Positions 44,232-53,708 of a stretch of 64,000 bases of DNA are shown here, in pieces (position 1 is the stretch's first letter; each line of letters begins with the position of its first letter). The translations under genes were made by a program, and so were the position numbers. Below the pieces are notes generated by a model. It did no database searches. It was not told the DNA's origin and saw nothing but the letters and a program-made list of their open reading frames with translations. This DNA comes from BOG-931 sp963761525. Its GTDB lineage: Bacteria > Pseudomonadota > Alphaproteobacteria > Rhizobiales > Xanthobacteraceae. Location: NCBI GenBank assembly GCA_963761525.1, contig CAVXHG010000008.1, forward strand, positions 434,001-498,000. The letters are read 5' to 3'.

Positions 44232-44696
44232 ATGAAGAAGACGACGGGCAGTGCGAAGGAAGGGAAAAGCGGAGACACTCCCTCACGGCTGATTGACGGC
44301 AGGATCAAGGAGCTTGGTGACTGGCGCGGCGAGACGCTCGCCCATGCCCGCGCTCTGATCAAACAGGCGGTGCCCGACGTTACTGAGGAGTGGAAGTGGC
44401 GAGGGGTTCCGGTGTGGGAGCACGCCGGGATCATCTGCACCGGCGAGACGTACAAGGCCGTCGTGAAGCTGACCTTTGCCCACGGCGCCTCGCTGGAGGA
44501 TCCGTCAGGCTTGTTCAACTCCAGCCTTGAAGGCAACATGCGGCGCGCGATCGACTTCCGCGAGGGCGAGAAGATCAATGAACGTGCCTTGAAAACCCTC
44601 GTCCGCGCCGCCGCCGATTACAATCAGGCCAGAAAGACGAAGAAGGCGCCTGCGGCTGCGAAAGCCAAAGCTGGCAAAAGCAAAAAGAGCAGCTAA
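44232..44696 (+). CDS. DUF1801 family protein
   Basis: 154 residues. LIDGRIKELGDWRGETLAHARALIKQAVPDVTEEWKWRGVPVWEHAGIICTGETYKAVVKLTFAHGASLEDPSGLFN is the DUF1801 domain (YdhG-like). A Lys/Ala-rich tail (KKAPAAAKAKAGKSKKSS) suggests nucleic-acid contact. ATG 44232 follows GAGG; GTG 44211 is possible. Third gene of the arsR cluster. Its stop overlaps the stop of the convergent sixA gene by four bases. Confidence 0.85.
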   Translation: MKKTTGSAKEGKSGDTPSRLIDGRIKELGDWRGETLAHARALIKQAVPDVTEEWKWRGVPVWEHAGIICTGETYKAVVKLTFAHGASLEDPSGLFNSSLEGNMRRAIDFREGEKINERALKTLVRAAADYNQARKTKKAPAAAKAKAGKSKKSS

Positions 44697-45214
44697 TCGG
44701 CAACGTCGAGTATTCGCGGCGTAACGAAGCGTTCGATCCGGCCTGACTGCGGATGTAGTTTTGTCCAGGCATCGAAGGCAAAGTCGATCACGACGAGGCC
44801 CGAGGTTGGCAGCTTCTCCGAAAGTTGTCCGCGCATCGCGACATCGCCCGAAGCAATCAATTGCAGTGCAACTTCGTGGAGCCCGGGATTATGACCGATG
44901 ACAAGAAGCGAGCGCGCCGCGCGCGTCTCGCCGATCAGCCTTATTAATCCATCGGGCGCGGCACCGTAGATACGATCATCGTCTATGTGTCGCGGCGCTT
45001 TTTCCAGGCCACTTGCGATGAGTTCCCAGGTTTCCTGGGTACGCCGTGCCGGCGACACCAGCGCAAGATCCGGTATCAGGTCATGACGGGCCATATAATG
45101 CGCGATGATTTCAGCGTCGTTCCGGCCGCGCTTGATCAGCCTGCGGTCGCGGTCGCGCTGGCCGGGTTCGGCTTGCTCGGTCTTGGCATGACGCAACAGC
45201 ATCAATCGGCGCAT
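44693..45214 (-). CDS. sixA: SixA-family histidine phosphatase
   Basis: 173 residues. Branch-1 histidine-phosphatase fold: LLRHAKTE (catalytic RHG-type site, His at about 9), SPARRTQETWELI (second Arg), and VIGHNPGLHEVA with the late catalytic His. SixA removes phosphate from phosphohistidine in phosphotransfer proteins and nitrogen-PTS NPr. It runs from 45214 toward the DUF1801 gene and shares four bases (CTAA) with its stop. Symbol assigned by family, not by proven function. Confidence 0.87.
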   Translation of the reverse strand: MRRLMLLRHAKTEQAEPGQRDRDRRLIKRGRNDAEIIAHYMARHDLIPDLALVSPARRTQETWELIASGLEKAPRHIDDDRIYGAAPDGLIRLIGETRAARSLLVIGHNPGLHEVALQLIASGDVAMRGQLSEKLPTSGLVVIDFAFDAWTKLHPQSGRIERFVTPRILDVAD

Positions 45215-45339
45215 GATGGAAATATCGCCTTTGGAACCGTTTCACGGAGTCTATCGCGGGGGATTTGAAGTTCCTACTGTGCTGCGGCAATGTCGGTCAG
45301 TAACGGCTCTGCCGCGCTAAAAGTCCGAAAGAACCGGGA

Positions 45340-47208
45340 ATGAACGACGCCGATATCAAGGCCTACGGCAATAGCTGGTATGCCGCCACCATGGTGGATG
45401 AGCCGCGGCGGTCGCGGCTTGCAGTCGATCTCGATGTCGATGTTTGCGTGATTGGCGGCGGCCTTGCCGGACTCACGACCGCGCGTGAGATCGCCAGATC
45501 CGGCTGGTCGGTGGTCGTGCTTGAGGCCGGCCGCATCGCTTCGGGCGCTTCGGGCCGCAATACCGGTTTCGTGCTGCCGGGTTTTGCCGCGGACGCCGAC
45601 AAGGTTGTCGGCCGCGTCGGCTTCGACCGCGCCAAATCGCTATGGGCGCTGGCGCAAGCCGGACTCGACTATGTTCGCAATGCCATCCAATCCGATGGAA
45701 TGGCGGGCATCGATTCAGCGGAAGGTTGGCTCTACGTCTCCAAGGTCGATAATGGCGACGAGATTGTCCGTTACGTACGGCTGCTCAACGAACTCGGCTG
45801 CGAAATCGAAGGCTGGCCGACCGATCGCGTACGCGCGGTGTTGCACAGCGAGCGTTACTTTCACGCCGTTAATTATCTGAAAGCCGTCACGATCAACCCG
45901 CTCAACTATGCGCTGTGCCTTGCGGCCGCCGCGGAGCACGACGGCGCGCGGATTTTCGAGAACACGCCGGCGCTTTCGATCGATCCCCAGGGCGTGCGCA
46001 AACGCATCGTAACGCCTGCAGCCAAGCTTCGGGCTAATCACGTCGTGCTCGCCGGGAATGTGCAGATCGGTGGCCTGATGCCGCGCATAGCCGCGACCCT
46101 CTTGCCCATCACGACTTACATGATCACTACGGCGCCGCTCGGGCCGCAGCTCGGAGAAGTCATAGGCTACCCCGGCGCGGTGAGTGATACCGAGAGAGCA
46201 GACAATCATTACCGTATCGTCGGCGGCGATCGCCTGATGCTGTCGGGCCGTACGACGACCTGGGCGCGTAACCCGCGCCGCTATGTCCGCACGCTAACTG
46301 CGGACATTAAAAGAGTTTATCCGCAGCTCCACGATATTAGCGTCGATTACAGCTGGAACGGCACGCTCGGAAATACCGTGCATCGGATGCCGCAGATCGG
46401 CGAATTGGGTCCGGGCGTGTGGCTTGCTTCCGGTTTCGGCGGCCATGGGCTCAACACAACTGCGATGGCAGGCAATCTGATTGCCCGCGGCATCGTTGCG
46501 GGCGATCAGGCTTGGCGGGAGTTCTCGCCGTTCGAATTGGTCTGGGCCGGGGGATCGCTCGCCCGCGCCGGCGTGCAGATACGCAACTGGGTCAGGCGTT
46601 ACGCCGATCGCGCAGCGGAACGTCGCGCCAAGGCGCACGAGCTTGCGCACATTCGCGCGCGCGAAGCGGAAAAGGTGCGACAGGCGCAGGAGGCTGCACG
46701 GCGGGAAGCAGAAGCGGCTGATGCCGTACGCCGCGCTGCCGAGGCGGAAGAAGCGGCGCGGCTTGCCGCCATTGCCGAGGCCGAGGAGGCGGAGCGGCGT
46801 GCTGCTGCGGAAGCGGAGTGGCAGGCCGCGGAGGAAGAAGCGCGCAGGGCTGCGCAAGCGGAAGAGGCGGCTCGGCGCGCTGCCGAGGCAGAGCAAGAAG
46901 CCCGCAGAGCTGCCGAGGCAGAGGAGGCTGAACGGCTTGCGGCCACTGCCGCAAGCGAAACGCCGTTACAAAGCGAGCCGCCAGCCGACTTTGAACAATC
47001 GCCACAAAGCGAGCCGGCGAATGAGCTTGAACAGCCATCTGCCGTCGCGGCTGAAGCCCGGGACAGCGGACTGATCACGCCGGCCGAGGTGATACCCGAA
47101 CCGGCGGCGCCAGTCCGAACCGGATCGCCGAAGCGCAGATCGAAAAATCGAAGGCGGCGCGAGCGTCCACAGCCGGATCGCCGCAGAAGCGAGATTACTT
47201 CAGACTGA
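45340..47208 (+). CDS. FAD-dependent amine-oxidase-like protein with TolA-like helical tail
   Basis: 622 residues. The first 400 are a DAO-fold flavoprotein, with NAD/FAD GVIGGGLAGLTTAREIARSGW (about 35-55), the DAO region GRTTTWARNPRRYV and NGTLGNTVHRMPQIG, and GFGGHGLNTTAMAG near the FAD end, as in gamma-glutamylputrescine oxidase relatives. From about 410 to 545 comes an Ala/Glu/Arg-rich stretch (EAARREAEAADAVRRAAEAEE) that should form one long charged helix like TolA domain II, then a Pro/Glu region and a very basic end (KRRSKNRRRRERPQPDRRR). No signal peptide. The oxidase part probably deaminates an amine or amino acid. Confidence 0.8.
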   Translation: MNDADIKAYGNSWYAATMVDEPRRSRLAVDLDVDVCVIGGGLAGLTTAREIARSGWSVVVLEAGRIASGASGRNTGFVLPGFAADADKVVGRVGFDRAKSLWALAQAGLDYVRNAIQSDGMAGIDSAEGWLYVSKVDNGDEIVRYVRLLNELGCEIEGWPTDRVRAVLHSERYFHAVNYLKAVTINPLNYALCLAAAAEHDGARIFENTPALSIDPQGVRKRIVTPAAKLRANHVVLAGNVQIGGLMPRIAATLLPITTYMITTAPLGPQLGEVIGYPGAVSDTERADNHYRIVGGDRLMLSGRTTTWARNPRRYVRTLTADIKRVYPQLHDISVDYSWNGTLGNTVHRMPQIGELGPGVWLASGFGGHGLNTTAMAGNLIARGIVAGDQAWREFSPFELVWAGGSLARAGVQIRNWVRRYADRAAERRAKAHELAHIRAREAEKVRQAQEAARREAEAADAVRRAAEAEEAARLAAIAEAEEAERRAAAEAEWQAAEEEARRAAQAEEAARRAAEAEQEARRAAEAEEAERLAATAASETPLQSEPPADFEQSPQSEPANELEQPSAVAAEARDSGLITPAEVIPEPAAPVRTGSPKRRSKNRRRRERPQPDRRRSEITSD

Positions 47209-47258
47209 TCGCGGCTTGCGGACTGGGCGCAACGATTACTCAAAAGGGGGAGACTGAT

Positions 47259-48230
47259 ATGCGGAGCAGATTGATTGGGAGCGGAGTCGCCGTATTAGGC
47301 GCTTTGATGTGGGCATCTGTCGCCCTGGCACAATCGGACTTTCCAAATCACACGATCAAGATCGTCGTTCCGACGCCGCCGGGTGCGAGTCTCGACACCT
47401 TTCCCCGACTGATTGCTAATCGCCTCAGCCAGCGCTGGAACGTCCCGGTCATCATCGAAAACATGCCGGGTGCGGCGCAAAATCTGGGAACGGAGGCCGT
47501 CGCGCGATCGGAGCCGGATGGCTACACAATCCTGGCGTCCCCGCCGGGACCCTTGGTCATAAGCCAATACATCTACACCAAGCTTGGTTTTGATCCGGAA
47601 GCTCTTGTGCCGGTATCGACCTTTGCCTCGCAACCCACGGTTCTCGTCGCGAGTACTGCTGCACCTTTTTCGACGCTACCGGAGATGATCGCTTACGCCA
47701 AAGCCAATCCGGGAAAAATCAATTACGCGTCCCCGGGGGTCGGCAGCTCATTGCAGATGGAAACCGCAATGCTTGCTGCCAATGCCAACCTCGACATCGT
47801 CCATGTTCCGTATAAGGGCATCGCCCCCGCCGAGGCCGATCTTCTGGCTGGTCATGTGGACATGATGATCGATCCGCTCGGCAACGTGTTTCAATACATC
47901 AAGGAAGGCAAGTTCAGGGCTCTTGGCGTGACAAGCTCGGCGCCGATCGCCGACCTGCCAGGTGTGCCGGCTATCGCGGAGTTGTATCCTGATTTTGTTT
48001 TCACCGAATTCTTTGCGTTCGCGGCGCCACCAAAGACGCCGAGTGCGATCGTCGCCAAGCTGTCTGAAGGCATCAGCGAAACAGTGCGTCTCCCGGACGT
48101 CGCCCAACGTTTCCACGATCTTGCCATTACGCCAGTCGGATCGTCGCCGGAAGAGATGGCGGCCTTACTGAAGCGAGAGCGTGCCCGCTGGCAAAAGATT
48201 GCCACTCAGCTCGGGATAAAAATGGACTAG
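47259..48230 (+). CDS. Bug/TctC-family solute-binding protein
   Basis: 323 residues. Signal peptide MRSRLIGSGVAVLGALMWASVALA, then FPNHTIKIVVPTPPGASLDTFPRLIANRLSQRW and VIIENMPGAAQNLGTEAVARSEPDGYTILA, and LDIVHVPYKGIAPAEADLLAGHVDMMI, the Bug ligand-binding elements. It is about 50 bases after the flavoprotein gene and shares its strand. It converges on another Bug gene at 48241 only 10 bases away; the two are not close copies. Ligand unknown. Confidence 0.88.
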   Translation: MRSRLIGSGVAVLGALMWASVALAQSDFPNHTIKIVVPTPPGASLDTFPRLIANRLSQRWNVPVIIENMPGAAQNLGTEAVARSEPDGYTILASPPGPLVISQYIYTKLGFDPEALVPVSTFASQPTVLVASTAAPFSTLPEMIAYAKANPGKINYASPGVGSSLQMETAMLAANANLDIVHVPYKGIAPAEADLLAGHVDMMIDPLGNVFQYIKEGKFRALGVTSSAPIADLPGVPAIAELYPDFVFTEFFAFAAPPKTPSAIVAKLSEGISETVRLPDVAQRFHDLAITPVGSSPEEMAALLKRERARWQKIATQLGIKMD

Positions 48231-48240
48231 CCAGGCTGCG

Positions 48241-49209
48241 CTAGATCTTCTCGAAGTGAATCTGCTCGGCAACGTCCGTCCATAATGCGATATCGTCGGC
48301 GAGCCGTTTGCGAAATTCTTCCGGCGTGGTCGGGTAGGGCTCGTTGCCGAATGCGTGCATCCGCTCCTTGGTCTCGGGATCTTTTAGGATGCGTATGGTT
48401 TCGGTGTTGAGCCGGCGCAGGATCGGATCGGGAAGTCCCGCCGGTGCAATCAGCCCTTGCCAGGCGCTCACGTTAAATCCGGGTACGGTTTCCGCGACCG
48501 ACGGGGTTTGCGGCAGGGCGAAATAGGGCTTGGCGCTGGAGACGGCGAGCGCGTTGAGCTTGCCGCTGCGGACAAAGCCGATCAGGCTTGACGGCGGATC
48601 CATCATGAAGTCGAGCCGCCCGGCGACCAGTTCGGTCGCCGCCGGCTCGCTGCCTTTGAACGGAATGTGCTGAAATTTCAGTTTTGTCTTCAGCGCAAAC
48701 AGTTCGATCGCAAGCTGCGGGCCGGAGCCGACGCCGGGCGTGCCGTAGAGCATTGGATTCAATCGTGTCTTTGCCGCTTTGATCAGTTCGGCGACACTCT
48801 TGATGCCGCTGTCGGCGTTCGTCGCCATTAGATACGGGTAGTCCGAGCAGATCGTGATCATGGTGAAATCGTCGATCGGCCGGAACGGCAAATGGGCGAA
48901 GGTCGCTGCAGCGCTGGCATGGCCGGACGGTATGACACCGAGCGTGTAGCCGTCGGGCATGGCGCGAGCGATCTGAGCCGCTGCCGTCGTCCCCGATGCG
49001 CCCGGTCGCGGCTCGACAATCACCGACTGGCCGAGCGCGCGGGATAGTCCGTCGGCGACGAGGCGGGCGACCACGTCGGATGGACCGCCTGCCGCGAAGC
49101 CATGGATGATGGTGATCGTGCGCGCCGGCCAATCCGGCTCGGCATGAGCTTTTCCGGCAGCAAGGCCAGCAAGGCCGCCAACGACAGCACGGCGCGTGAG
49201 TTTGGTCAT
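48241..49209 (-). CDS. Bug/TctC-family solute-binding protein, Tat-type signal
   Basis: 322 residues. The signal TRRAVVGGLAGLAAGKAHA has an RR motif, unlike the other two Bug proteins here. Mature part: WPARTITIIHGFAAGGPSDVVARLVADGLSRALG, VIVEPRPGASGTTAAAQIARAMPDGYTLGV, LKFQHIPFKGSEPAATELVAGRLDFMM. Orphan, with no transporter genes near. It is transcribed toward the 47259 gene. Downstream of the MoxR gene on the same strand, 84 bases apart. Confidence 0.87.
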   Translation of the reverse strand: MTKLTRRAVVGGLAGLAAGKAHAEPDWPARTITIIHGFAAGGPSDVVARLVADGLSRALGQSVIVEPRPGASGTTAAAQIARAMPDGYTLGVIPSGHASAAATFAHLPFRPIDDFTMITICSDYPYLMATNADSGIKSVAELIKAAKTRLNPMLYGTPGVGSGPQLAIELFALKTKLKFQHIPFKGSEPAATELVAGRLDFMMDPPSSLIGFVRSGKLNALAVSSAKPYFALPQTPSVAETVPGFNVSAWQGLIAPAGLPDPILRRLNTETIRILKDPETKERMHAFGNEPYPTTPEEFRKRLADDIALWTDVAEQIHFEKI

Positions 49210-49293
49210 GGCGTCCCCTCCTCGATGTACCGGGATTGGCGTTGAAACCCGCCATTATTCCCGTATTTCGCTTCCGTCCACGCGGCTACATTT

Positions 49294-50139
49294 TTAACGT
49301 CCCTCGCGCCTTGCCATAAACGCCAGGCGTTCGAACAGATGCACGTCCTGTTCGTTCTTGATCAGCGCGCCGTGCAATGGCGGGATCAGTCTTTTTGGAT
49401 CGCGCTCGCGCAGCGTCTCCGGCGAGATATCTTCCACCATCAAAAGCTTGAGCCAATCGAGCAACTCTGACGTCGACGGCTTCTTCTTCATGCCCGGCAC
49501 GTCGCGGATTTCATAAAACAGCTTCAGCGCCTCGGCGACCAGGCGCTGTTTGATGCCAGGGAAGTGTACGTCGATGATCGCACGCATGGTGTCGGAGTCG
49601 GGAAAGCGGATGTAGTGGAAGAAACAGCGGCGCAGAAATGCGTCGGGCAGTTCCTTCTCGTTATTCGAGGTAATGACCACGATCGGGCGGCGGCGCGCTT
49701 GAATTGTTTCGCCGGTCTCGTAGACGAAGAATTCCATGCGATCGAGCTCTTGCAGCAGGTCGTTCGGAAATTCGATGTCGGCTTTGTCGATCTCGTCGAT
49801 TAAGAGGACTGGCCGCTCGTCGGCGACAAACGCCTCCCATAATTTACCGCGTTTGATGTAATTGCGGATGTCCTTGACGCGGGTATCGCCGAGCTGGCTG
49901 TCGCGCAGCCGGGTCACCGCGTCGTATTCATAAAGGCCCTGCATCGCCTTGGTCGTCGATTTGATGTGCCACTCGATCAGCGGCGCCGAAAGCGCTTTCG
50001 CTATTTCAATCGCCAGCACCGTTTTGCCGGTGCCGGGTTCGCCTTTGACCAGTAATGGACGCTCCAATGCGATCGCGGCATTGACGGCGACTTTTAAGTC
50101 TTCGGTGGCGACGTAAGCGCTGGTGCCTTCAAAGCGCAT
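49294..50139 (-). CDS. MoxR-family AAA ATPase
   Basis: 281 residues. P-loop GEPGTGKT (about 34-41), Walker B PVLLIDEIDKAD (about 93-104), sensor 1 TSNNEKELPDAFLRRC with arginine finger, and a C-terminal lid domain PSTSELLDWLKLL. MoxR proteins act as chaperones with VWA-domain partners, inserting metal centres or assembling membrane complexes. The usual adjacent VWA/CoxE gene is absent: the next gene on this strand is a Bug-type binding protein and on the other side is flgE. AAGGAA precedes ATG 50139. Confidence 0.9.
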   Translation of the reverse strand: MRFEGTSAYVATEDLKVAVNAAIALERPLLVKGEPGTGKTVLAIEIAKALSAPLIEWHIKSTTKAMQGLYEYDAVTRLRDSQLGDTRVKDIRNYIKRGKLWEAFVADERPVLLIDEIDKADIEFPNDLLQELDRMEFFVYETGETIQARRRPIVVITSNNEKELPDAFLRRCFFHYIRFPDSDTMRAIIDVHFPGIKQRLVAEALKLFYEIRDVPGMKKKPSTSELLDWLKLLMVEDISPETLRERDPKRLIPPLHGALIKNEQDVHLFERLAFMARREGR

Positions 50140-50341
50140 GACATTCCTTATGTGCTGCGATGCGAACTTAAGCACGCCGGGCTCGCCGCTAACAAGGAGC
50201 GGTCACGCCGCTCAATGCCCGCGGTTACGCGACAAGACACCCCGCACGGCCCGGCAATATCTGCCGGGAGGTCGGCACTTCCGTACTGCATCCGACCCGC
50301 GGTCTTTTGTCTAAAGCGTTGTACGGAAACAAGTATTTCGA

Positions 50342-50357
50342 TGGCACGGCGATTGCT
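50342..50357 (+). promoter_or_regulatory. Sigma-54-type promoter before flgE
   Basis: TGGCACGGCGATTGCT, an almost exact match to TGGCAC-N5-TTGC with GG and GC ten bases apart. Its -12 element is about 78 bases before the flgE ATG. In alphaproteobacteria, hook and filament genes are commonly sigma-54 controlled. No other gene signal was seen in 50140-50434. Confidence 0.72.
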
Positions 50358-50434
50358 GAGAAGTGCGAGGCGCTAGGGCCGCAGTTTGGATCTGTAGCTC
50401 TGCAGTTCACGGCTCGAGTTTGAGAGGTAAAGTC

Positions 50435-51778
50435 ATGGGTATCTTTGATGCGCTGACCACGGCGGTATCGGGTCTGCAGGCGCAGTCGTTCGCGCTGCAA
50501 AACATTTCAGGAAACATCGCGAATTCGCAAACGGTCGGCTACAAGGAAACCGACACGCAGTTTCAGGATCTGGTCGACAACGCGGCGCTTAATCAGGAGA
50601 CTGCGGGCGGCGTTTTTGCCAGTTCCTCATCAAGCAACACGGTGCAAGGAACGCTCACCGCCGCCTCGTCGCCGACCGACATGGCGGTTGATGGCGACGG
50701 CTACTTCGTTGTCACACAGGCTGACAATGCCTCAGGCGCGGCGACAACCTTCACCGGTGTCCAAGACTATACCCGCCGTGGCGACTTCACGCTCAACAGC
50801 AACGGTTATCTCGTCAACGGCGCCGGTTATTACCTGATGGGCACTCCGCTCAATCCGGCAACGGGCGCGGCCACAACCAGCACACCAACCGTTTTGCAAT
50901 TCAATAGTGACTTTCTGCCGGCACAGGCAACGACGTCGATCAATTATCAGGCCAATTTGCCCAGTTCACCATCATCCGGCACGCTCGACCCGACTGATTA
51001 TACCGGAAGCGATCCGGCTACCACGGGCACCGTCTCGGCTGAGGATGAGACCACGTTCACGTCTCAATCGCTCGATGGCGGTTCCGTCACCGCCTACGAT
51101 TCCGAAGGTAACGCGGTCAATGTGCAGTTTCGCTGGGCGCAAACCGCTACATCCCCCTCAACTTACGACTTGTTTTACCAGACCGACAGCTCGGCGACCG
51201 GCGCAACGGCCGAATGGCAAAGCGTCGGAACGCCTTTTGTTTTCAATTCGAGCGGCGCTCTGACATCGCCATCGACAACATCGATTACGGTCCCCAACCT
51301 CACCGTGAACGGCAGCAATCTTGGCAATGTGACTTTGAATTACGGCCCAAGCAGCGGCACAAGCGGCCTCACGCAATATGCCAACTCGAGCGGCGACGCC
51401 CAGGTCACTGGCATTTCGCAAAACGGCTTTGCGGCGGGCCAATTGGAGTCGCTCTCGGTTGATACCCAAGGCCAGATCGAGGGGTCGTTTTCAAACGGCC
51501 AGACTGTCGCCCTTGCTGACGTTACGCTTGCCACATTCAACGGTGAGGATTCGCTGCAACCGCTCGACGGCGAGGCTTTCGCGGCGACACCGGAATCCGG
51601 AAGTCCGCTTTATTCGGCGACCGGAAAAGTCGTGGGTAGCGAACTGGAATCTTCCAATGTCGATATCGCCACACAGTTCAGCCAATTGATCGTGGCGCAG
51701 CAGGCCTACTCGGCCAACGCTAAAGTGATGACCACCGCCGATCAGATGATCCAGAGCCTGCTTACGGTCATTCAGTAA
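50435..51778 (+). CDS. flgE: Flagellar hook protein FlgE
   Basis: 447 residues. N-terminal GIFDALTTAVSGLQAQSFALQNISGNIANSQTVGYKETDTQFQ is the FlgE/FlgG family rod-hook signature (about 2-44). A central variable region follows, with SPTDMAVDGDGYFVV and DYTRRGDFTLNSNGYLV motifs of the D1 domain, and a C-terminal coil ESSNVDIATQFSQLIVAQQAYSANAKVMTTADQMIQSLLTVIQ. Builds the extracellular hook. GAGAGG lies before the ATG. First gene of an flgE-flgK-flgL unit with a sigma-54-type promoter about 78 bases upstream. Confidence 0.95.
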   Translation: MGIFDALTTAVSGLQAQSFALQNISGNIANSQTVGYKETDTQFQDLVDNAALNQETAGGVFASSSSSNTVQGTLTAASSPTDMAVDGDGYFVVTQADNASGAATTFTGVQDYTRRGDFTLNSNGYLVNGAGYYLMGTPLNPATGAATTSTPTVLQFNSDFLPAQATTSINYQANLPSSPSSGTLDPTDYTGSDPATTGTVSAEDETTFTSQSLDGGSVTAYDSEGNAVNVQFRWAQTATSPSTYDLFYQTDSSATGATAEWQSVGTPFVFNSSGALTSPSTTSITVPNLTVNGSNLGNVTLNYGPSSGTSGLTQYANSSGDAQVTGISQNGFAAGQLESLSVDTQGQIEGSFSNGQTVALADVTLATFNGEDSLQPLDGEAFAATPESGSPLYSATGKVVGSELESSNVDIATQFSQLIVAQQAYSANAKVMTTADQMIQSLLTVIQ

Positions 51779-51845
51779 GGAGTTTCGCGGTGAGGAGTCC
51801 CGGCTCTTCGCTGATCCGGCGTAAGCCGCCCGAACGGTATCGGCA

Positions 51846-53708
51846 ATGAGCCTATCCCAGGCACTATCCGCAGCATTGGCCGGCATTTCCGTTACCCAGC
51901 AGGGTATGTCGGTCATTGCCGGCAACGTCGCGAATGCCAACACCACAGGCTATGTCGAAGAGACTGCTACTCCGGTAGAAACGGCCACGAACGGCGACGG
52001 CGGCGGCACCAGCGTCGATGTTGGCACGATCAATCGCAACCTGAACACGTTGTTGCAGAGCCAGCTCTGGACCGAAACCTCGGGCGGCTCCTATGCCGAC
52101 ACAGCCGCCAGCCTCTATCAGCAGCTTCAGCAAGTTTACGGCACGCCCGGCTCGTCAACCTCGTTCGACGCGATCTTCAACAATTTCACCAGCGCTTTAC
52201 AGGGGCTTTCGACCAGCCCGAGTTCGTATTCAGCCCAATCCGCCGTCATCAGCGCCGCGCAATCGCTGGCGCAAAATCTTAACTCGATGACGAACAGTGT
52301 TCAGCAATTGCGCACTTCGGCGGAGGCCGGCATCGCAACCGGCGTCCAGTCCGCCAATACGGCATTGCAGCAGATCGCCCAGATCAACCAGCAGCTCGAG
52401 GGCGCGCCGGCGGACGCTGCGACGGCAACGCTCGAAGACCAGCGCGACCAGGATGTCACGCAGCTTTCGCAGCTTATGAACGTCAACGTCGTGCAGGGGT
52501 CGAACAACCAGATATCGCTGTTCACCAGCACGGGGCAGCAACTGGTCGGCGGCACGCAAGCATCAACATTGAGTTTCGGCGATGTCGGAACGCTAAGTGC
52601 AACCGATTTGTATAGTGCTAATCCGAGCCAGGACACGGCAGGTACGATCACGCTGACCAACCCGGGCGGTACGTCAACGGATCTTATCGCGGACGGCGCC
52701 ATTCAATCGGGCCAGATCGGCGCCTACCTGCAAATGCGGGACACCATCCTGCCGCAAGCGCAGAATCAGCTCGACGAGATGGCGAACCAGATGTCGCAGG
52801 CGTTGTCGAACCAGACAACGAGCGGCACCGCGGTAACATCCGGCAGTCAGAGCGGTTACAGCGTCGACACGAGTTCATTGCTCGCGGGTAACTCGCTGCA
52901 GGTTACCTATACCGACTCGAGCAATGTGCAGCATTCGATCACGATCGAAGCGCTGGGCTCCGGCGGTTCGTTGCCGGTACAAACCGATCCGTCCGATCCG
53001 AACAACCAGATCATTGGGGTAAACTTCGCCGGTGGTATGAGCGGCGTGGTTTCCGCGCTTAATTCGGCGTTTGGTTCGACCCTCCAGTTCTCCGCCTCCG
53101 GAACTACGCTGCAAGTCGTCAATGCCGCCAGTACGAGCAATACGGTCAACTCGCTGACGGCAACCTCGACCGCGACGTCGCTGACGAGCGGCAGCGTGCA
53201 GCTTCCGCTGTTTCTTGATGGCTCGACGGCAATCACCGGCGCGTTGACCAGCACGGGTTCACAAATTACCGGCCTCGCCGGGCGTATTACCGTCAATTCG
53301 GCGCTGGCGTCCTCGCCATCGAGCCTTGTCGCTTACGCCTCAAATACCGCGGTCGGGGATGCGACGCGGCCCAATTTCCTTCTCAGCCAGATGACCACTG
53401 CCTCGTTGACCTATTCGTCGACGACCGGCATCGGCAGCGCGCAACAGCCCTATAGCGGGACGTTGGGCAATTATTTGAGCGCGGTTATCAACCAGCAAAG
53501 CCAGGCGGCGAATGCGGCGACGAACCTGCAGGAAGGCCAGGATACCGTGGTGAGCGCCCTGCAGCAAAGCTTCAATAATCAGTCCGGCGTCAGCATCGAC
53601 ACCGAGCTGTCGAATCTCATCGCGTTGCAAAACGCTTACGGCGCCAACGCGCGGGTAATGTCGACGATCCAACAGATGATGACCACGCTGCTGCAGGTAG
53701 GAACGTAA
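51846..53708 (+). CDS. flgK: Flagellar hook-associated protein FlgK (HAP1)
   Basis: 620 residues. N-terminal SQALSAALAGISVTQQGMSVIAGNVANANTTGYVEETA and C-terminal NLQEGQDTVVSALQQSFNNQSGVSIDTELSNLIALQNAYGANARVMSTIQQMMTTLLQVGT match FlgK ends that form the coiled junction between hook and filament. The long centre is Ser/Thr-rich and variable. It follows flgE by 67 bases, and its TAA shares one base with the flgL ATG (TAATG), so the two are translationally coupled. Confidence 0.94.
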   Translation: MSLSQALSAALAGISVTQQGMSVIAGNVANANTTGYVEETATPVETATNGDGGGTSVDVGTINRNLNTLLQSQLWTETSGGSYADTAASLYQQLQQVYGTPGSSTSFDAIFNNFTSALQGLSTSPSSYSAQSAVISAAQSLAQNLNSMTNSVQQLRTSAEAGIATGVQSANTALQQIAQINQQLEGAPADAATATLEDQRDQDVTQLSQLMNVNVVQGSNNQISLFTSTGQQLVGGTQASTLSFGDVGTLSATDLYSANPSQDTAGTITLTNPGGTSTDLIADGAIQSGQIGAYLQMRDTILPQAQNQLDEMANQMSQALSNQTTSGTAVTSGSQSGYSVDTSSLLAGNSLQVTYTDSSNVQHSITIEALGSGGSLPVQTDPSDPNNQIIGVNFAGGMSGVVSALNSAFGSTLQFSASGTTLQVVNAASTSNTVNSLTATSTATSLTSGSVQLPLFLDGSTAITGALTSTGSQITGLAGRITVNSALASSPSSLVAYASNTAVGDATRPNFLLSQMTTASLTYSSTTGIGSAQQPYSGTLGNYLSAVINQQSQAANAATNLQEGQDTVVSALQQSFNNQSGVSIDTELSNLIALQNAYGANARVMSTIQQMMTTLLQVGT

